From contig JANQFP010000166.1 in the NCBI GenBank assembly GCA_028277795.1, positions 31,654-95,653 of the forward strand: 64,000 nucleotides of DNA. The letters are read 5' to 3'. Below, piece after piece: positions 1 to 13,864 of this stretch (positions are counted from its first letter, which is position 1; each line of letters begins with the position of its first letter). The notes under the pieces were generated by a model. The model was not told where the DNA came from. It saw only the letters and a list, made by a program, of their open reading frames with translations, and ran no database searches. The position numbers were made by a program, and so were the translations under genes. The stretch comes from Rhodospirillales bacterium. Its GTDB lineage: Bacteria > Pseudomonadota > Alphaproteobacteria > Rhodospirillales > JANQFP01.

Positions 1-372
1 AAGGTCGCGGACCGAAACCATCCCGACCAAACGCCCCCTGTCGACCACCGGCAGGTGGCGATAGCCCCGCAGGCGCATCAGGTCCAGTGCGTCCTGCGCC
101 GTGTCGTCGGGCGCCAGGGCATCCGGGTTGGGGGTCATGACGTCCGACAGCGGCACGGTCGTCGGGTCTCGGCGCTCGGCAACCACCCGCTGGGTGATGT
201 CCCGCTCGGTGACGATCCCGATCATCCCGCCGCGCTCGTCGACGACGACGATCGCTCCGATCTTGAAGAACCGCATGCGGCGGGCCGCTTCATCGACCCG
301 GCCGTCGGGCTGCATGGCGCAGACCTTCTTGTCCCGCACGACATCCGGAATGATTTTGAGTCGGCTCGGCAT
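1..372 (-). CDS. CBS-domain protein, C-terminally cut by window edge
   Basis: The reverse strand reads from ATG at 372 off the window edge, giving about 124 residues. It begins MPSRLKIIPDVVRDKKV and continues with the CBS pattern: VDEAARRM near residue 25, GAIVVVDERGGMIGIVTERDI near 40-58, a loop ending LSDVMTPNPDALAPDD, then ALDLMRLRGYRHLPVVDRGRLVGMVSVRDL. That is a tandem CBS (Bateman) pair, which usually binds adenine nucleotides and acts as a small regulatory protein. It lies 77 bp downstream of bchJ in the same direction, but a hairpin separates them, so it need not be in the photosynthesis operon. The function is not predictable beyond nucleotide-sensing. Confidence 0.85.
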   Translation of the reverse strand, partial: MPSRLKIIPDVVRDKKVCAMQPDGRVDEAARRMRFFKIGAIVVVDERGGMIGIVTERDITQRVVAERRDPTTVPLSDVMTPNPDALAPDDTAQDALDLMRLRGYRHLPVVDRGRLVGMVSVRDL

Positions 373-405
373 TGTCGGGTCCCGGTTTGAGCGTTTCGTA
401 CCCAT

Positions 406-434
406 TCGGGAGCGTCCGGCGCGGCCGCTCCCGA
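406..434 (-). terminator. Hairpin between bchJ and the CBS gene
   Basis: A perfect 9-bp inverted repeat (TCGGGAGCG at 406-414, CGCTCCCGA at 426-434) with an 11-nt loop lies just after the bchJ stop codon. There is no T-run, so it may be a weak terminator or an mRNA 3'-end stabiliser rather than a classical intrinsic terminator. Confidence 0.35.
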
Positions 435-449
435 TAGGCGGCCCCCGGT

Positions 450-1127
450 TCAGGGCCACCGGACCTCGAACACGCAAGCCGCCTCCCCGCGCGCCTCGCA
501 GGCGGTTTCCCGGACTTCGGCGCCAGGATGAACCAGCACCCGAAACAGCCGTTCGAAGGTCGCCGAGAAGTATGCGCATGCGGGCCAATCGGCTGTCAAT
601 TCACGGCAGATCGGACAACCGGCAATCGAGATCCGCGCCAACGCGCCGCTTGCCGCCCTGAAGGTCCCGCTGCCGGCGAAGGTCCATGCGTTGCGCCCGA
701 TGGCGGCAAGGAGCAGGCGGCTGGCCAGACGGGCCGGGAGAACGCGCAGCAGGAGCTGCGCCGGGCCCGGGATCCGGTTGGCCAACAGGTAGTCGCCGGT
801 CCGCAGCCCGGCCGACCGGGAGACCGCCCGTGCCAGCTCCGCGCCGAGAGACGAGACCACGGCGGCATGCAGTGCCGACACCTCCCGCTCGTCGACCATC
901 CGATCGGGAGGCGCGTCCAGGTAGCCGGCGAGACCGGCGGCGGCGAACACGTCGCGGGTCGCCGCACGGTCGAGCGTCTCGTCCAGAGCGGCGGCCATTT
1001 GGATGATCGCATTGGGGCCGATGCGCGACGCCTGGCCGTGGCCAGCGTGACGCGATGCCGGACCCGTCATCCGCGTCGCTCCCGTCTCCCGTTCCACGGC
1101 GACCGGAAGCGCCGCGGCATCGACCAT
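450..1127 (-). CDS. bchJ: Bacteriochlorophyll biosynthesis protein BchJ (V4R-domain)
   Basis: This 225-residue protein has the 4-vinyl-reductase/V4R domain layout. The C-terminal half contains FRAASGALARISIAGCPICREL, then CAYFSATFERLFRVL and ACEARGEAACVFEV, which are the conserved cysteine-bearing parts of BchJ. BchJ was first assigned as the 8-vinyl reductase of (proto)chlorophyllide; later work credits that reaction to other enzymes and treats BchJ as an accessory factor, perhaps a substrate carrier. The gene follows bchE after 9 bp, the usual bchEJ order. ATG at 1127 is used; internal ATG codons (for example MAAALDETLD) leave the N-terminus uncertain by some 20-45 residues. Confidence 0.9.
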   Translation of the reverse strand: MVDAAALPVAVERETGATRMTGPASRHAGHGQASRIGPNAIIQMAAALDETLDRAATRDVFAAAGLAGYLDAPPDRMVDEREVSALHAAVVSSLGAELARAVSRSAGLRTGDYLLANRIPGPAQLLLRVLPARLASRLLLAAIGRNAWTFAGSGTFRAASGALARISIAGCPICRELTADWPACAYFSATFERLFRVLVHPGAEVRETACEARGEAACVFEVRWP

Positions 1128-1136
1128 CGCCCGCGC

Positions 1137-2825
1137 CTACTCGGCTGCCGCCGAGACCCGGGTGTCCTTGTCCGCCATCTGCTGATCGCCGCCACCGCAG
1201 GCTTTGGCGGCAGCCGCCGGCACGAGCGTGTCCTCCTCGGCCATCTGCTGATCGCCGCCGCCACAGGCCTTTGCGGCGGCCAGGCTCGCCTGGCCCTTGC
1301 GGGACCGATCGGCCGCGGCCTGCCAGTCCTCCATCTGCGCCTGGGCGATGGTTCGGCTGGAGTCGAACTGGAAATCCACGTTCTTCTTCGATTGCGGTCC
1401 CCAGTAGTTCACCTTGCCCAGATCATAGAACTTGCGCTGGAAGCCGGCCTTGAGGAAGGCCTTGAGGCAGCCGAGGAGATAGCGCCGGCGGAATCCGGTC
1501 CCCGCCCACGGGTAGGAGAACAGCGCCTTGGCGGAGTAGAAACGCCGGTAGTTGTGCATGACCCGGTCGAGCAGCTCGGCCCGGTCCATGGCCTCCGGCT
1601 TGATGATTGGCGTCACGAAGTTGTACTTCTCGAAGTCGAAGATCTCGACCTTGTCGCCCAGCTCATGGAACAGGTTGGAGAACGGCCAGGGTGTATACAT
1701 GGCCCAATTGACCAAGTCCGGCTTCCACTCCTTGGCCATCCGGTAGGTCTCTTCCAGGGTCTCGGCCGTCTCGTTCTCGAGTCCGACGATGAACTGGGCC
1801 TCGACGACGATGCCGGCCTCCCGCAACAACCGCACGGCCTTATGGTTGTGGGCGACCGTGGTCTCCTTGTTGAAGCGGTCGAGCTTGAGCTGCGCCGCCG
1901 CCTCGGTGCCGAGCGAGACGTGAACCAGGCCGGCACGATGATAGAGCGGCAGCAGTTCCTCGTCGCGAAGCACGTCGGTGACCCGCGTGTTGATCCCCCA
2001 CTTGACCTTGTCGGGCAGGCCGCGGGAGATCAGCTCGTTGCAGAATTCAACGAACTTGCGGCGGTTGATGGTCGGCTCCTCGTCGGCCAGGATGAAGAAG
2101 CCGATCTGGTGATCGCGGACCAGGGTCTCGATCTCGTCGACCACCTTCTTGGGGTCGCGGATGCGGTAGTCCCGCCAGAACTTCCACTGGGAGCAGAACG
2201 AGCACGTGAACGGGCAGCCGCGCGCCATGTTGGGGATGGCGACCCGGACGCCGAGGGGAATGTACTGGTACTTGTCCCACTCGAGCAGGCTCCAGTCCGG
2301 GTTGATGGCGTCGACGTCCTTCACCGTGGGCGCCGCTTCGGTGGCCACGATCTGGCCCCCGTCGCGGAAGGCGAGGCCCTTGATGTCGTGCTTGCTCTCT
2401 GGCCAACCCCCGTGGTCGATCTCGCGGATCAGATCGACGATGATCTCCTCGCCTTCGCCGCGGACGATGGCATCGATCCAGGGCGCCTCGCTCAGCACCT
2501 GCTTGTACATGAAGGTGGCGTGGACGCCGCCGAGAACGGTCACGACGTCCGGGTCCACCTCCTTGGCGATCTCGAGCGCCCGTTCGGCCTTGTAGATGGA
2601 CGGCGTGATGGCGGTTGCGCCGACCACGTCGGGGCGATACGCGATCAGCTCCTCGCGCAATGCCTCCTCCGACAGGTCGTTGGTCATGGCGTCGATGAAC
2701 CGAACGTCGTCGAACCCGGCCGATTTCAGCGAGCCGGCAAGATAGGCGACCCATGCCGGGGGCCAGTTGCCCGCGATCTCGGCCCCGCCCGAGTGGTAGT
2801 TGGGATGGATCATTACGATGCGCAT
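1137..2825 (-). CDS. bchE: Anaerobic Mg-protoporphyrin IX monomethyl ester cyclase BchE
   Basis: A 562-residue radical-SAM, cobalamin-dependent enzyme that forms the isocyclic E ring of (bacterio)chlorophyll without oxygen, taking the new oxygen from water. The N-terminal B12-binding domain (1 to about 150) starts [20 protein letters not shown]. The radical-SAM cluster motif CPFTCSFC lies near residue 204 within [20 protein letters not shown], and [10 protein letters not shown] precedes it. The C-terminus ends in a 46-residue tail holding two copies of [14 protein letters not shown]. Only the anaerobic cyclase is seen in this window; no acsF is present here. It lies 69 bp downstream of hemA, the largest gap in this stretch of the superoperon. 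Confidence 0.97.
   Translation of the reverse strand: MRIVMIHPNYHSGGAEIAGNWPPAWVAYLAGSLKSAGFDDVRFIDAMTNDLSEEALREELIAYRPDVVGATAITPSIYKAERALEIAKEVDPDVVTVLGGVHATFMYKQVLSEAPWIDAIVRGEGEEIIVDLIREIDHGGWPESKHDIKGLAFRDGGQIVATEAAPTVKDVDAINPDWSLLEWDKYQYIPLGVRVAIPNMARGCPFTCSFCSQWKFWRDYRIRDPKKVVDEIETLVRDHQIGFFILADEEPTINRRKFVEFCNELISRGLPDKVKWGINTRVTDVLRDEELLPLYHRAGLVHVSLGTEAAAQLKLDRFNKETTVAHNHKAVRLLREAGIVVEAQFIVGLENETAETLEETYRMAKEWKPDLVNWAMYTPWPFSNLFHELGDKVEIFDFEKYNFVTPIIKPEAMDRAELLDRVMHNYRRFYSAKALFSYPWAGTGFRRRYLLGCLKAFLKAGFQRKFYDLGKVNYWGPQSKKNVDFQFDSSRTIAQAQMEDWQAAADRSRKGQASLAAAKACGGGDQQMAEEDTLVPAAAAKACGGGDQQMADKDTRVSAAAE
1149..1280 (-). repeat. Two tandem 66-bp repeats in the 3' end of bchE
   Basis: Copies at 1215-1280 and 1149-1214 encode 22-residue units that share [14 protein letters not shown] and then differ ([16 protein letters not shown]). 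Reading frame and the Cys-Gly-Gly-Gly core are kept in both copies, with different cysteine codons (TGT and TGC), so the duplication is not brand new. Confidence 0.85.
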
Positions 2826-2894
2826 CGCGATCTCCGGTACTTTCTGGTCATGCCTGTTGATCTTCTTTGTTCAGGCCCGTTGGCGATCCGTCGA

Positions 2895-4106
2895 TTAAGC
2901 CGCCCGCTTCAGGCTCAGGTCCGTCCAGATGGTCGACAGAGCCTGGACGAACCGGTCGATGTCGTCGTCCGAGTGCAGCGGCGACGGCGTGATCCGCAGC
3001 CGCTCGGTCCCGCGCGGAACGGTCGGGTAGTTGATGGGCTGGACGTACATGTTGAATTCGTCGAGCAGGCGATCGGTGATTTGCTTGCAGCGAACCGGAT
3101 CGCCGACCATCACGGGAACGATGTGGCTCGGGTTGTCGTAATGTGGCACGCCGACCGCGTCGAGGCGGCTGCGCAGCATCCCGACCCGATCCCGATGGCG
3201 GTCCCGCTCGGCCTGGCTGGCCTTGAGGTGGCGGATGCTGGCGAGGGCGCCGGCCGCCACCGCCGGCGGCAGCGCCGTGGTGAAGATGAAGGCGGAGGCA
3301 TAGCTTCTGACGAAGTCGCACAGGGCCGCCGTGCCGGCGATATATCCGCCGAGCACGCCGAACGCCTTGGCCAGGGTCCCTTCGATGACCGTCAGGCGAT
3401 GCGCGACGCCGTCCCGCTCCGAGACCCCGCCACCCCGCGGCCCGTACAGGCCGACCGCGTGGACCTCGTCGAGATAGGTCATGGCGCCGTGCTTGTCGGC
3501 GACGTCGCAGATCTCGGCGATGGGCGAGATGTGGCCGTCCATGGAGTAGACGGACTCGAAGGCGATGAGCTTCGGCCGGTTCGGGTCGAGAGCGCTCAGC
3601 TTCCGATCCAGGTCCTCGGGATCGTTGTGCTTGAAGATCTTCTTCTCGGCGCGGGAGTGCCGGATGCCCTCGATCATCGAGGCGTGGTTCAACTCGTCGG
3701 AAAAGACGACACAGTCCGGAAGCCGGGCCGCGATGGTCGCCAGCGAGGCCAGGTTGGACACGTACCCCGAGGTGAACACCAGCGCCGCCTCGGTGCCGTG
3801 CAAGTCGGCCAGCTCCTGCTCGAGCAGCACGATATTGTGGTTGGTGCCGGAGATGTTGCGGGTGCCACCGGCCCCGGCGCCGCAGGTCTCCAAAGCGCTC
3901 TGCATGGCGGCAATTACGTCCGGGTGCTGCCCCATACCCAGGTAGTCGTTGGAGCACCAGACGGTGATCTCGGCCTCGCCTTTCTCACGATAGTGGCGGG
4001 CCCGCGGAAAGCTGCCGGCATGTCGAGCGAGGTCGGCGAAGACGCGGTAGCGGCCCTCGCCACGAAGGGCTTCGATTTCCCGCTCGAAGAACGCTTGATA
4101 GTCCAT
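2895..4106 (-). CDS. hemA: 5-aminolevulinate synthase
   Basis: A 403-residue PLP enzyme of the alpha-oxoamine synthase family that condenses glycine and succinyl-CoA to 5-aminolevulinate, the first tetrapyrrole precursor (Shemin pathway). Visible landmarks are [13 protein letters not shown] near residue 50, [17 protein letters not shown] near 80, the PLP-aspartate region [17 protein letters not shown] near 215, and the PLP lysine in [13 protein letters not shown] near 245. The length matches the family. This form of ALA synthesis is characteristic of Alphaproteobacteria, which supports the taxonomic reading. It lies directly after puhE (4 bp), so pigment precursor supply appears tied to reaction-centre gene expression; another hemA isozyme may exist elsewhere. 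Confidence 0.97.
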   Translation of the reverse strand: MDYQAFFEREIEALRGEGRYRVFADLARHAGSFPRARHYREKGEAEITVWCSNDYLGMGQHPDVIAAMQSALETCGAGAGGTRNISGTNHNIVLLEQELADLHGTEAALVFTSGYVSNLASLATIAARLPDCVVFSDELNHASMIEGIRHSRAEKKIFKHNDPEDLDRKLSALDPNRPKLIAFESVYSMDGHISPIAEICDVADKHGAMTYLDEVHAVGLYGPRGGGVSERDGVAHRLTVIEGTLAKAFGVLGGYIAGTAALCDFVRSYASAFIFTTALPPAVAAGALASIRHLKASQAERDRHRDRVGMLRSRLDAVGVPHYDNPSHIVPVMVGDPVRCKQITDRLLDEFNMYVQPINYPTVPRGTERLRITPSPLHSDDDIDRFVQALSTIWTDLSLKRAA

Positions 4107-4110
4107 GGTG

Positions 4111-5043
4111 TTACCTCCCGCTATGAGTTGCGGCCGAATGTGGGGGTGACGAGACGCGCACCGGGACGATGTCCAGCCCGGCGAGCGGCTTTTTCGAGGG
4201 ACGAGAGCGGCCGGCTGGCTTGGCGTCCGCCTGCGCGGTCAGCGGAGCGCGGACCTCCGGCCCGTTTGCCACGTCGCGCGCCGGTAGCGCCCAGTTCCAA
4301 AGGGCTGAATCGGGCAGGGGCACGACGAGAAACCCATGCTCGAGAATGGCGAGCAGGATCAGGGTTCCGAGCAACAGCGATGCGGTGACGTCGAACGGCG
4401 TCGCATTGGCGCTGACGGCGTTCGACAACACGTGCGCGGCGACGACGACGGACGCCGCCACCGACACGGGAAACAGTGAATTCATCGGGCGCCGGACGAT
4501 GAAGCTCTCCAGATAGCGGAGGTGGTCCGGGAACCACTGCAAATTGAGCTTCGGCACGCCCAGGAAGATGTTGAGCTTGGCGCTCCAACGCATCAGCCAC
4601 AGGATGACGAACGTCCACGTCCCGACCTGGTTCGGCGCCCCCCACGTCAACGCCACCATGAGACCGGCGAACACCAGGATGGCGAACTCGTGATAGAGGC
4701 TGGCCTGGAGCGCCAGGGCGAACCGCCGCCACCGGGTGACCCTTGGCGGGCATGCGTAGGGGCGCGGACCGGTGATGAGCCCCATGCAATAGGTCATCTC
4801 GATCCAGCCCCAGATCAGGACGCCGCAGCAGAACCCCGCATAGGCGTTGACGACCGTGGCCGCCGAACTGGTCCACGCCAGGCAGGACAGCGCGCCGACA
4901 AGCACCACCGTCGCGACGGCCATGCTCCAGGCATAGGTCGTCGGGCTCCGGTTGACGATGAACAGGACGATGCCGGTGGTGGCCCACCACACGGCCAGTG
5001 TTAACAGAATCGGGAGTGCGTACGTCATGTCAACTGAGCTCAC
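4111..5043 (-). CDS. puhE: Photosynthetic complex assembly protein PuhE
   Basis: A 310-residue integral membrane protein with about seven hydrophobic segments and the conserved block [20 protein letters not shown]. Genetic work on Rhodobacter PuhE links it to reaction-centre/light-harvesting assembly and to modulation of bacteriochlorophyll synthesis. The frame opens with GTG at 5043, whose last bases overlap the TGA of puhC (GTGA), a translational-coupling arrangement; ATG at 5028 (MTYALPILL) is an alternative start five codons in. Its C-terminus carries a polar, basic tail (roughly residues 265-310) that is probably cytoplasmic. Confidence 0.92.
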   Translation of the reverse strand: MSSVDMTYALPILLTLAVWWATTGIVLFIVNRSPTTYAWSMAVATVVLVGALSCLAWTSSAATVVNAYAGFCCGVLIWGWIEMTYCMGLITGPRPYACPPRVTRWRRFALALQASLYHEFAILVFAGLMVALTWGAPNQVGTWTFVILWLMRWSAKLNIFLGVPKLNLQWFPDHLRYLESFIVRRPMNSLFPVSVAASVVVAAHVLSNAVSANATPFDVTASLLLGTLILLAILEHGFLVVPLPDSALWNWALPARDVANGPEVRAPLTAQADAKPAGRSRPSKKPLAGLDIVPVRVSSPPHSAATHSGR

Positions 5044-5531
5044 CTACCAGGCCGGTCCGGCCCCGATTGCGCAGGCGCCTCGGCAACGAGGAGCCGTGCG
5101 AACGCACCGGCATTGGTCGGTCCGAAGGCGGTTAGATCGATCAAACGGCCGGTCGACGGGTCTTCGAGAGTCAGCGCCCCGCCACGGCCGCGGACGAGGC
5201 GGACGGGGGACGGGGAGTCGACCCCGTGAAGCATCCGTTCGCGGGCCAGCCCCCGCAAGACCCCCCGGACGAAGCCGCCCTCGCCCGATGGGAACACGTC
5301 GATGACGCGCCCCGCCTCGACGTCGTAGACGACCACGGCACCATCGGCCCGGTCCTCGAAGCGCAGGTCGCGGCTCTGGGTGAGTTCGGCGCGCGGCGTC
5401 TCGACGATCCCGAACCCCGACATCCGGCCGGCGACGGTGAGCACCAGGGCGAAGGCGACCAACGCCGCCGCCCCTATGAGCACCGCACGCGGGATACTGT
5501 CTTGACGAACCTGTCCGCTCACCGGCTCCAT
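5040..5531 (-). CDS. puhC: Photosynthetic complex assembly protein PuhC
   Basis: A 163-residue single-span membrane protein. A short N-terminal segment is followed by one helix (AVLIGAAALVAFALVLTVAGRM, about 15-36) and a periplasmic domain with DLRFEDRADGAVVVYD and GFVRGVLRGLARER, the conserved PuhC core. In Rhodobacter it helps organise the RC-LH1 core complex and is needed for normal phototrophic growth. It sits in the usual puhA-B-C order, 7 bp after puhB. Confidence 0.93.
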   Translation of the reverse strand: MEPVSGQVRQDSIPRAVLIGAAALVAFALVLTVAGRMSGFGIVETPRAELTQSRDLRFEDRADGAVVVYDVEAGRVIDVFPSGEGGFVRGVLRGLARERMLHGVDSPSPVRLVRGRGGALTLEDPSTGRLIDLTAFGPTNAGAFARLLVAEAPAQSGPDRPGR

Positions 5532-5538
5532 CCCATCG

Positions 5539-6216
5539 TTATGCCGCGGTCACCAGCGGCTCGGGCTCCCGGGTCGGCGGCTCGGCCGCCGAAGGGGAGT
5601 CCGCCTCGCCCGTCCGCTCCGCCACCGAGTGCATGGCCGCCAGGGAGTCCGCGAGGATCTCGGCCACGCGGGCGGCATCGGGGACGCTGCGCATGGTCGG
5701 TTCCGGCCTGCCGATCCGCCAGGGCCGGACATGGGGCCACAGGACCGCATAGCCGACCCTCTGCGAGCCGTTCAGGACCACGCTGATGTCGCCCTTTCCG
5801 CCGTTGAAGGCCTTCAGGCGCGCCGTGTCGACCGCGCTGAACGGCAGATTGATGGTCATCGGCAGAGCGATTCCGAAGCGCATGACCAGCCGCCGGTTGG
5901 TGATCGTGTAGACCGTCGTGCGTCCGATCAGCCACGCCAGCAGCGCCAGCAACCCGAGTCCGACCAGGAGGACCGGAACCAGCATCAGCGCCGACTGGAC
6001 GGCCTCTGTCACAGCCGCCCCGTCCGCCCACGTGCTGATCCCGCTCCAGGCCATGAGGATCGCGAAGTAGACGACCACCTTCCTGGCATGGAAGACCCTG
6101 CGGTTGAGGCTCCGCCAACACGGGGCGCCCTGCCACAGGATGGTCTCACCCGGTGGCGGGCGCTCCGGCAGACCCCGGATCGGCTCGGGTGCGTGGTCGT
6201 GATCGGTCACAGCCAC
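5539..6216 (-). CDS. puhB: Photosynthetic complex assembly protein PuhB (PH-like domain)
   Basis: A 225-residue membrane protein with LPERPPPGETILWQGAP at the N-terminus, two or three hydrophobic helices between residues 45 and 105, and a bacterial PH-like domain beginning RTTVYTITNRRLVMRFG. PuhB promotes reaction-centre assembly and is reported to act as a dimer. The gene starts 10 bp inside the end of puhA, so translation is likely coupled. The C-terminal 35 residues are acidic, proline-rich and probably disordered. Confidence 0.94.
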   Translation of the reverse strand: MAVTDHDHAPEPIRGLPERPPPGETILWQGAPCWRSLNRRVFHARKVVVYFAILMAWSGISTWADGAAVTEAVQSALMLVPVLLVGLGLLALLAWLIGRTTVYTITNRRLVMRFGIALPMTINLPFSAVDTARLKAFNGGKGDISVVLNGSQRVGYAVLWPHVRPWRIGRPEPTMRSVPDAARVAEILADSLAAMHSVAERTGEADSPSAAEPPTREPEPLVTAA

Positions 6217-7073
6217 GGCTCCGAGCGCCCGGGCTCGGCATACATGTGACCGCTCGCGTAGTAGGCGCTGATCCGGTCTTCCTCGAGCATGGTGACCTGA
6301 TCCGGGTTCTTGAGGGTCGGCACGTGGGCGAATTGGCTGGCCAGGATCGACGCGACGTTGACCTGGTTGTTGCCGATGTCGTAACGCACGAAGGTGATCG
6401 GCAAGAGGACGCGCTTGGCGACCGGCGTCGCTGGCTTGGCCGGCGCCTTGGCCGCCCCCTCACCCTGCGGCGTTTCCGGCTTAACCGGCGCCGGTGCCGG
6501 CGCCGGCGTCACCGTCACGCCCGTGAGCTCGACTTCGAGATGCCTGATCATGGGCTCGGCCCGATCCACCCAGACGTCGTAGACGGTGCCGGCCACGACG
6601 CCGTCGGCGGCAACGACGGACATCCCGCGCGGATCCGGATCGTTGGGCTCGACGAAGAAGTCGCTGGCGACGCGGAGCGGCGCCATCCTCGGCTCTCCCT
6701 CCAGCATGGCCTCGGGCTTGTCCGGACGCAGGGCGTAGGCGGCCGGGCCGACGCCATCGCGCATGGGATCGCCGGTCGGCTCCAGGGGCGCCCCCGTCCA
6801 GCCGGCGACGGGTTTGGCCCGGATCTCCCGGGTGTCCCTCTCGTCACGCGGAGCCGTCCGGGTGCCGCCATCGGGCAGCCGGAACGTCTTCGGTTCCGGA
6901 ACCCAGATGATCCCGGGGTCCATGCGCTCCCCGGTCGTCTCGGACTCGAGCGGGTACCCTTCCCGCCGGTCCTCACGCCGGAGATAGAAAATCAATCCAG
7001 CAAAAAAGAGCCAAAAGGCATACAGGACGACTTGAGCAACGTCCATTCCCGTTCCGATAGCGCCGGCTTCCAT
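6207..7073 (-). CDS. puhA: Photosynthetic reaction centre H subunit
   Basis: A 288-residue H subunit that caps the cytoplasmic face of the RC L-M dimer and lines the proton path to QB. The N-terminus has the single membrane helix (VAQVVLYAFWLFFAGLIFYL, about 13-32) followed by RREDRREGYPLE. The cytoplasmic beta-rich domain shows KPVAGWTGAPLEPTGDPM, APLRVASDFFVEPNDPDPRG and DVWVDRAEPMIRHLEVEL. Around residues 185-215 it has an Ala/Pro/Lys-rich insert that makes it about 30 residues longer than typical H subunits. It follows lhaA after 23 bp. Other RC genes (pufLM) are not in this window. Confidence 0.97.
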   Translation of the reverse strand: MEAGAIGTGMDVAQVVLYAFWLFFAGLIFYLRREDRREGYPLESETTGERMDPGIIWVPEPKTFRLPDGGTRTAPRDERDTREIRAKPVAGWTGAPLEPTGDPMRDGVGPAAYALRPDKPEAMLEGEPRMAPLRVASDFFVEPNDPDPRGMSVVAADGVVAGTVYDVWVDRAEPMIRHLEVELTGVTVTPAPAPAPVKPETPQGEGAAKAPAKPATPVAKRVLLPITFVRYDIGNNQVNVASILASQFAHVPTLKNPDQVTMLEEDRISAYYASGHMYAEPGRSEPWL

Positions 7074-7096
7074 TTTGTCCTCCTTGCGCTTTGGTT

Positions 7097-8545
7097 CTAG
7101 CCGGGCAACTCGGCAAGGCCGAGTCTCGACGACGCCGGCATCCGCTTGACGCCGGCTGGCCCGACTAGCGGACCGATTGCCACCAAGGTGGCGAAAAGCA
7201 AGACGATCTCCAGGTGATAGACCACGCTGTACCCGACGGCGGGGCCGGTGAGGGCTTCACCCAGCAATCCTCGATCGGCGAGCGCCGCAACGCCGTCGCG
7301 CAGGGCGCCGCCCAGGGCGATGGCGCCTCCGGCGGCCGTCGCCTGCACCGCACCCCAGGCACCGAGCGCCAGTCCGCTTTGGCCGTGTTCGGCCAGGTCC
7401 ATGGCGGCCGTCAGGGTGCCCACGGCGAAGATGCCGCCGCCGAATCCGATAACGGCCGTGCCCGCCCGGAAGATCAGGGCCGAGTCCAGGGGCGCGGCGA
7501 AAATCACCGCCGAAAACCCGATGCAGCCGAAAAGCACGCCCAGCGCGGCCAGGCGATGCGGATCGAAGCCATGGCCCAGCCACCTGGCGGCGATAAAGAA
7601 CCCGGCCAGCGCCCCGCCCGCGAACAGGGCGGTCAGCGCGGTCGTCGCGCCGACCGTCAGGCCCAGGACCTGTCCGCCGTAGGGCTCGAGCAGGATGTCC
7701 TGCATGCTGAAGCCGGCGGTGCCCAGCCCGACGGCGAACAGAAGGCGGCCCGCGCGCCCGCCGGCGCTGAACGCCTCCCAAGCCTCGCGCAGACCGGGCC
7801 GCGCCACGTGCGGCGCCGTGCGTGCGGGGTCGCGGGCCTCCTGCTTCCACAGGGCGATCAGGTTGAGGACCATGGTCACCACGGCCGCGCCCTGGATGAC
7901 CTGGATGAGCTGGACCTGGGTGAAATCGACCAGCAGCACGCCGAAGGTCAGCGAGCTGACGACCATGCCGATCAGCAGCATGACGTAAAGAAGCGCCACC
8001 ACCCGTGGCCGCGTGTCCGGCGTCGCCAGGTCGGTGGCCAGGGCCAAGCCGGCGGTCTGGGTCGTGTGCAGTCCGGCGCCGACGAGCAGGAAGGCCACGG
8101 CGGCTCCGGCCGGTCCGACGTAGTCCGGCACCGGCGCCTGCGCGTCGCCCGACAGAACCAGGAGCGCGAACGGCATGATGGCCAAGCCGCCGAACTGGAT
8201 GAGCGTACCCATCCAGATGTACGGCACGCGCCGCCAGCCCAGGAACGAGCGGTGGGTGTCGGAGCGGAATCCGATAAGGACGCGGAAGGGGGCGAAGATC
8301 AGCGGCAGGGACACCATCAGGGCGACCAGCCAGGCCGCGACACCCAACTCGACGATCATCACCCGGTTCAGCGTACCGGTGAGAAGCACCACGGCCATGC
8401 CGACCGACACCTGGAACAGGGACAGCCTGAGCAGACGGCCGATGGGCAGCTCCGGCGTCGCCGCGTCGGCGAACGGCAGGAACCGGGGCGCGATCTGGCT
8501 CCAGCCGGCCGCGAGGAAGTCGTTGATGCCGTTCACGCGTCGCAT
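7097..8545 (-). CDS. lhaA: Light-harvesting 1 assembly protein LhaA (PucC/BCD family)
   Basis: A 482-residue, 12-helix MFS-like protein of the BCD/PucC family. It opens MRRVNGINDFLAAGWSQIAPRFLPFAD and contains VMIVELGVAAWLVALMVSLP, FRSDTHRSFLGWRRVPYIWMGT and MQDILLEPYGGQVLG, signatures of LhaA, which delivers bacteriochlorophyll to, or assembles, LH1. The frame is open further upstream, but ATG at 8545 is chosen because the protein aligns from there and the codon overlaps the end of bchM by 13 bp. A paralogue (bch2) is at 21067-22425. Confidence 0.94.
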   Translation of the reverse strand: MRRVNGINDFLAAGWSQIAPRFLPFADAATPELPIGRLLRLSLFQVSVGMAVVLLTGTLNRVMIVELGVAAWLVALMVSLPLIFAPFRVLIGFRSDTHRSFLGWRRVPYIWMGTLIQFGGLAIMPFALLVLSGDAQAPVPDYVGPAGAAVAFLLVGAGLHTTQTAGLALATDLATPDTRPRVVALLYVMLLIGMVVSSLTFGVLLVDFTQVQLIQVIQGAAVVTMVLNLIALWKQEARDPARTAPHVARPGLREAWEAFSAGGRAGRLLFAVGLGTAGFSMQDILLEPYGGQVLGLTVGATTALTALFAGGALAGFFIAARWLGHGFDPHRLAALGVLFGCIGFSAVIFAAPLDSALIFRAGTAVIGFGGGIFAVGTLTAAMDLAEHGQSGLALGAWGAVQATAAGGAIALGGALRDGVAALADRGLLGEALTGPAVGYSVVYHLEIVLLFATLVAIGPLVGPAGVKRMPASSRLGLAELPG

Positions 8546-9242
8546 TGCGGTACCAGCTCTGCGGCTTGTGACATGTAGAAGCCATTCACGATCCGCTCGG
8601 TCCGGGCGAACTGCCAGCCGGCGAGATCGGGGTCGGCGGCCAACCGGCTGCGGATGGCGCTCTCGCCAATGGGCTCGATGGACGGAGCCCGGTTGCGTCT
8701 CGGGAACAGGCGGCCCACCGCGTGCATCGCGGCCAGGGTCGGGGTCCTCGGCGCGAAGGTGAACAGCAGCGACCGGTCCGTGCGCGCCGCCAACCCGGCC
8801 AAGGTCCGGATCACGTCGTCGGCTGCGTAGTGGATCAGTGAGTCCATGGCGACGACGTGATCGAAGCGTCCCAGCGCCGGGTCGAGCATGTCGCCGACCA
8901 GGAACTCCACGCTGCCGGGACCGGCGACGCTGGGCGCGCGTTCGCGGGCCAGCTCGATCAACGAGGGCGAGAGATCGATCGCCACCACCTTCGCCCCCCG
9001 ACTCGCCGCCTCGACCGCCAGGGCACCTGTGCCGCAGCCGGCATCCAGCAGCCTGGCGCCCCGCAGATTGTCCGGCAGCCAGTCGAGCAGGGTCTGGCGC
9101 ATGCGGTTGCGGCCCGCCCGGACGGTGGCGCGGATGCGGCTGACCGGCGACTCGGAGGTCAGGCGCGACCACGCCTCCATCGCCGTCTTGTCGAAGTAGG
9201 TGGCGATCTGCCCGCGCCGCTCCTGGTAGGTCACGCTCGGCA

Positions 9243-9243
<1 letters not shown>
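8533..9243 (-). CDS. bchM: Mg-protoporphyrin O-methyltransferase BchM
   Basis: A 236-residue SAM-dependent class I methyltransferase that methylates the C13 propionate of Mg-protoporphyrin IX, giving the substrate of BchE. Motif I is LLDAGCGTGALAVEA near residue 65; VVAIDLSPSLIELAR and FDHVVAMDSLIHY follow. The C-terminal block RTERIVNGFYMSQAAELV is typical of BchM. The start ATG at 9243 overlaps the bchL stop (ATGA), and the end overlaps lhaA, so the three genes are tightly coupled. Confidence 0.96.

Positions 9244-13838
<4,595 letters not shown>

Positions 13839-13864
<26 letters not shown>

Noticed and set aside
528..4388. A 1286-codon plus-strand open frame across bchJ, bchE and hemA
   Set aside because: It is the antisense shadow of three well-recognised minus-strand genes in GC-rich DNA; its translation is low-complexity and matches no family.
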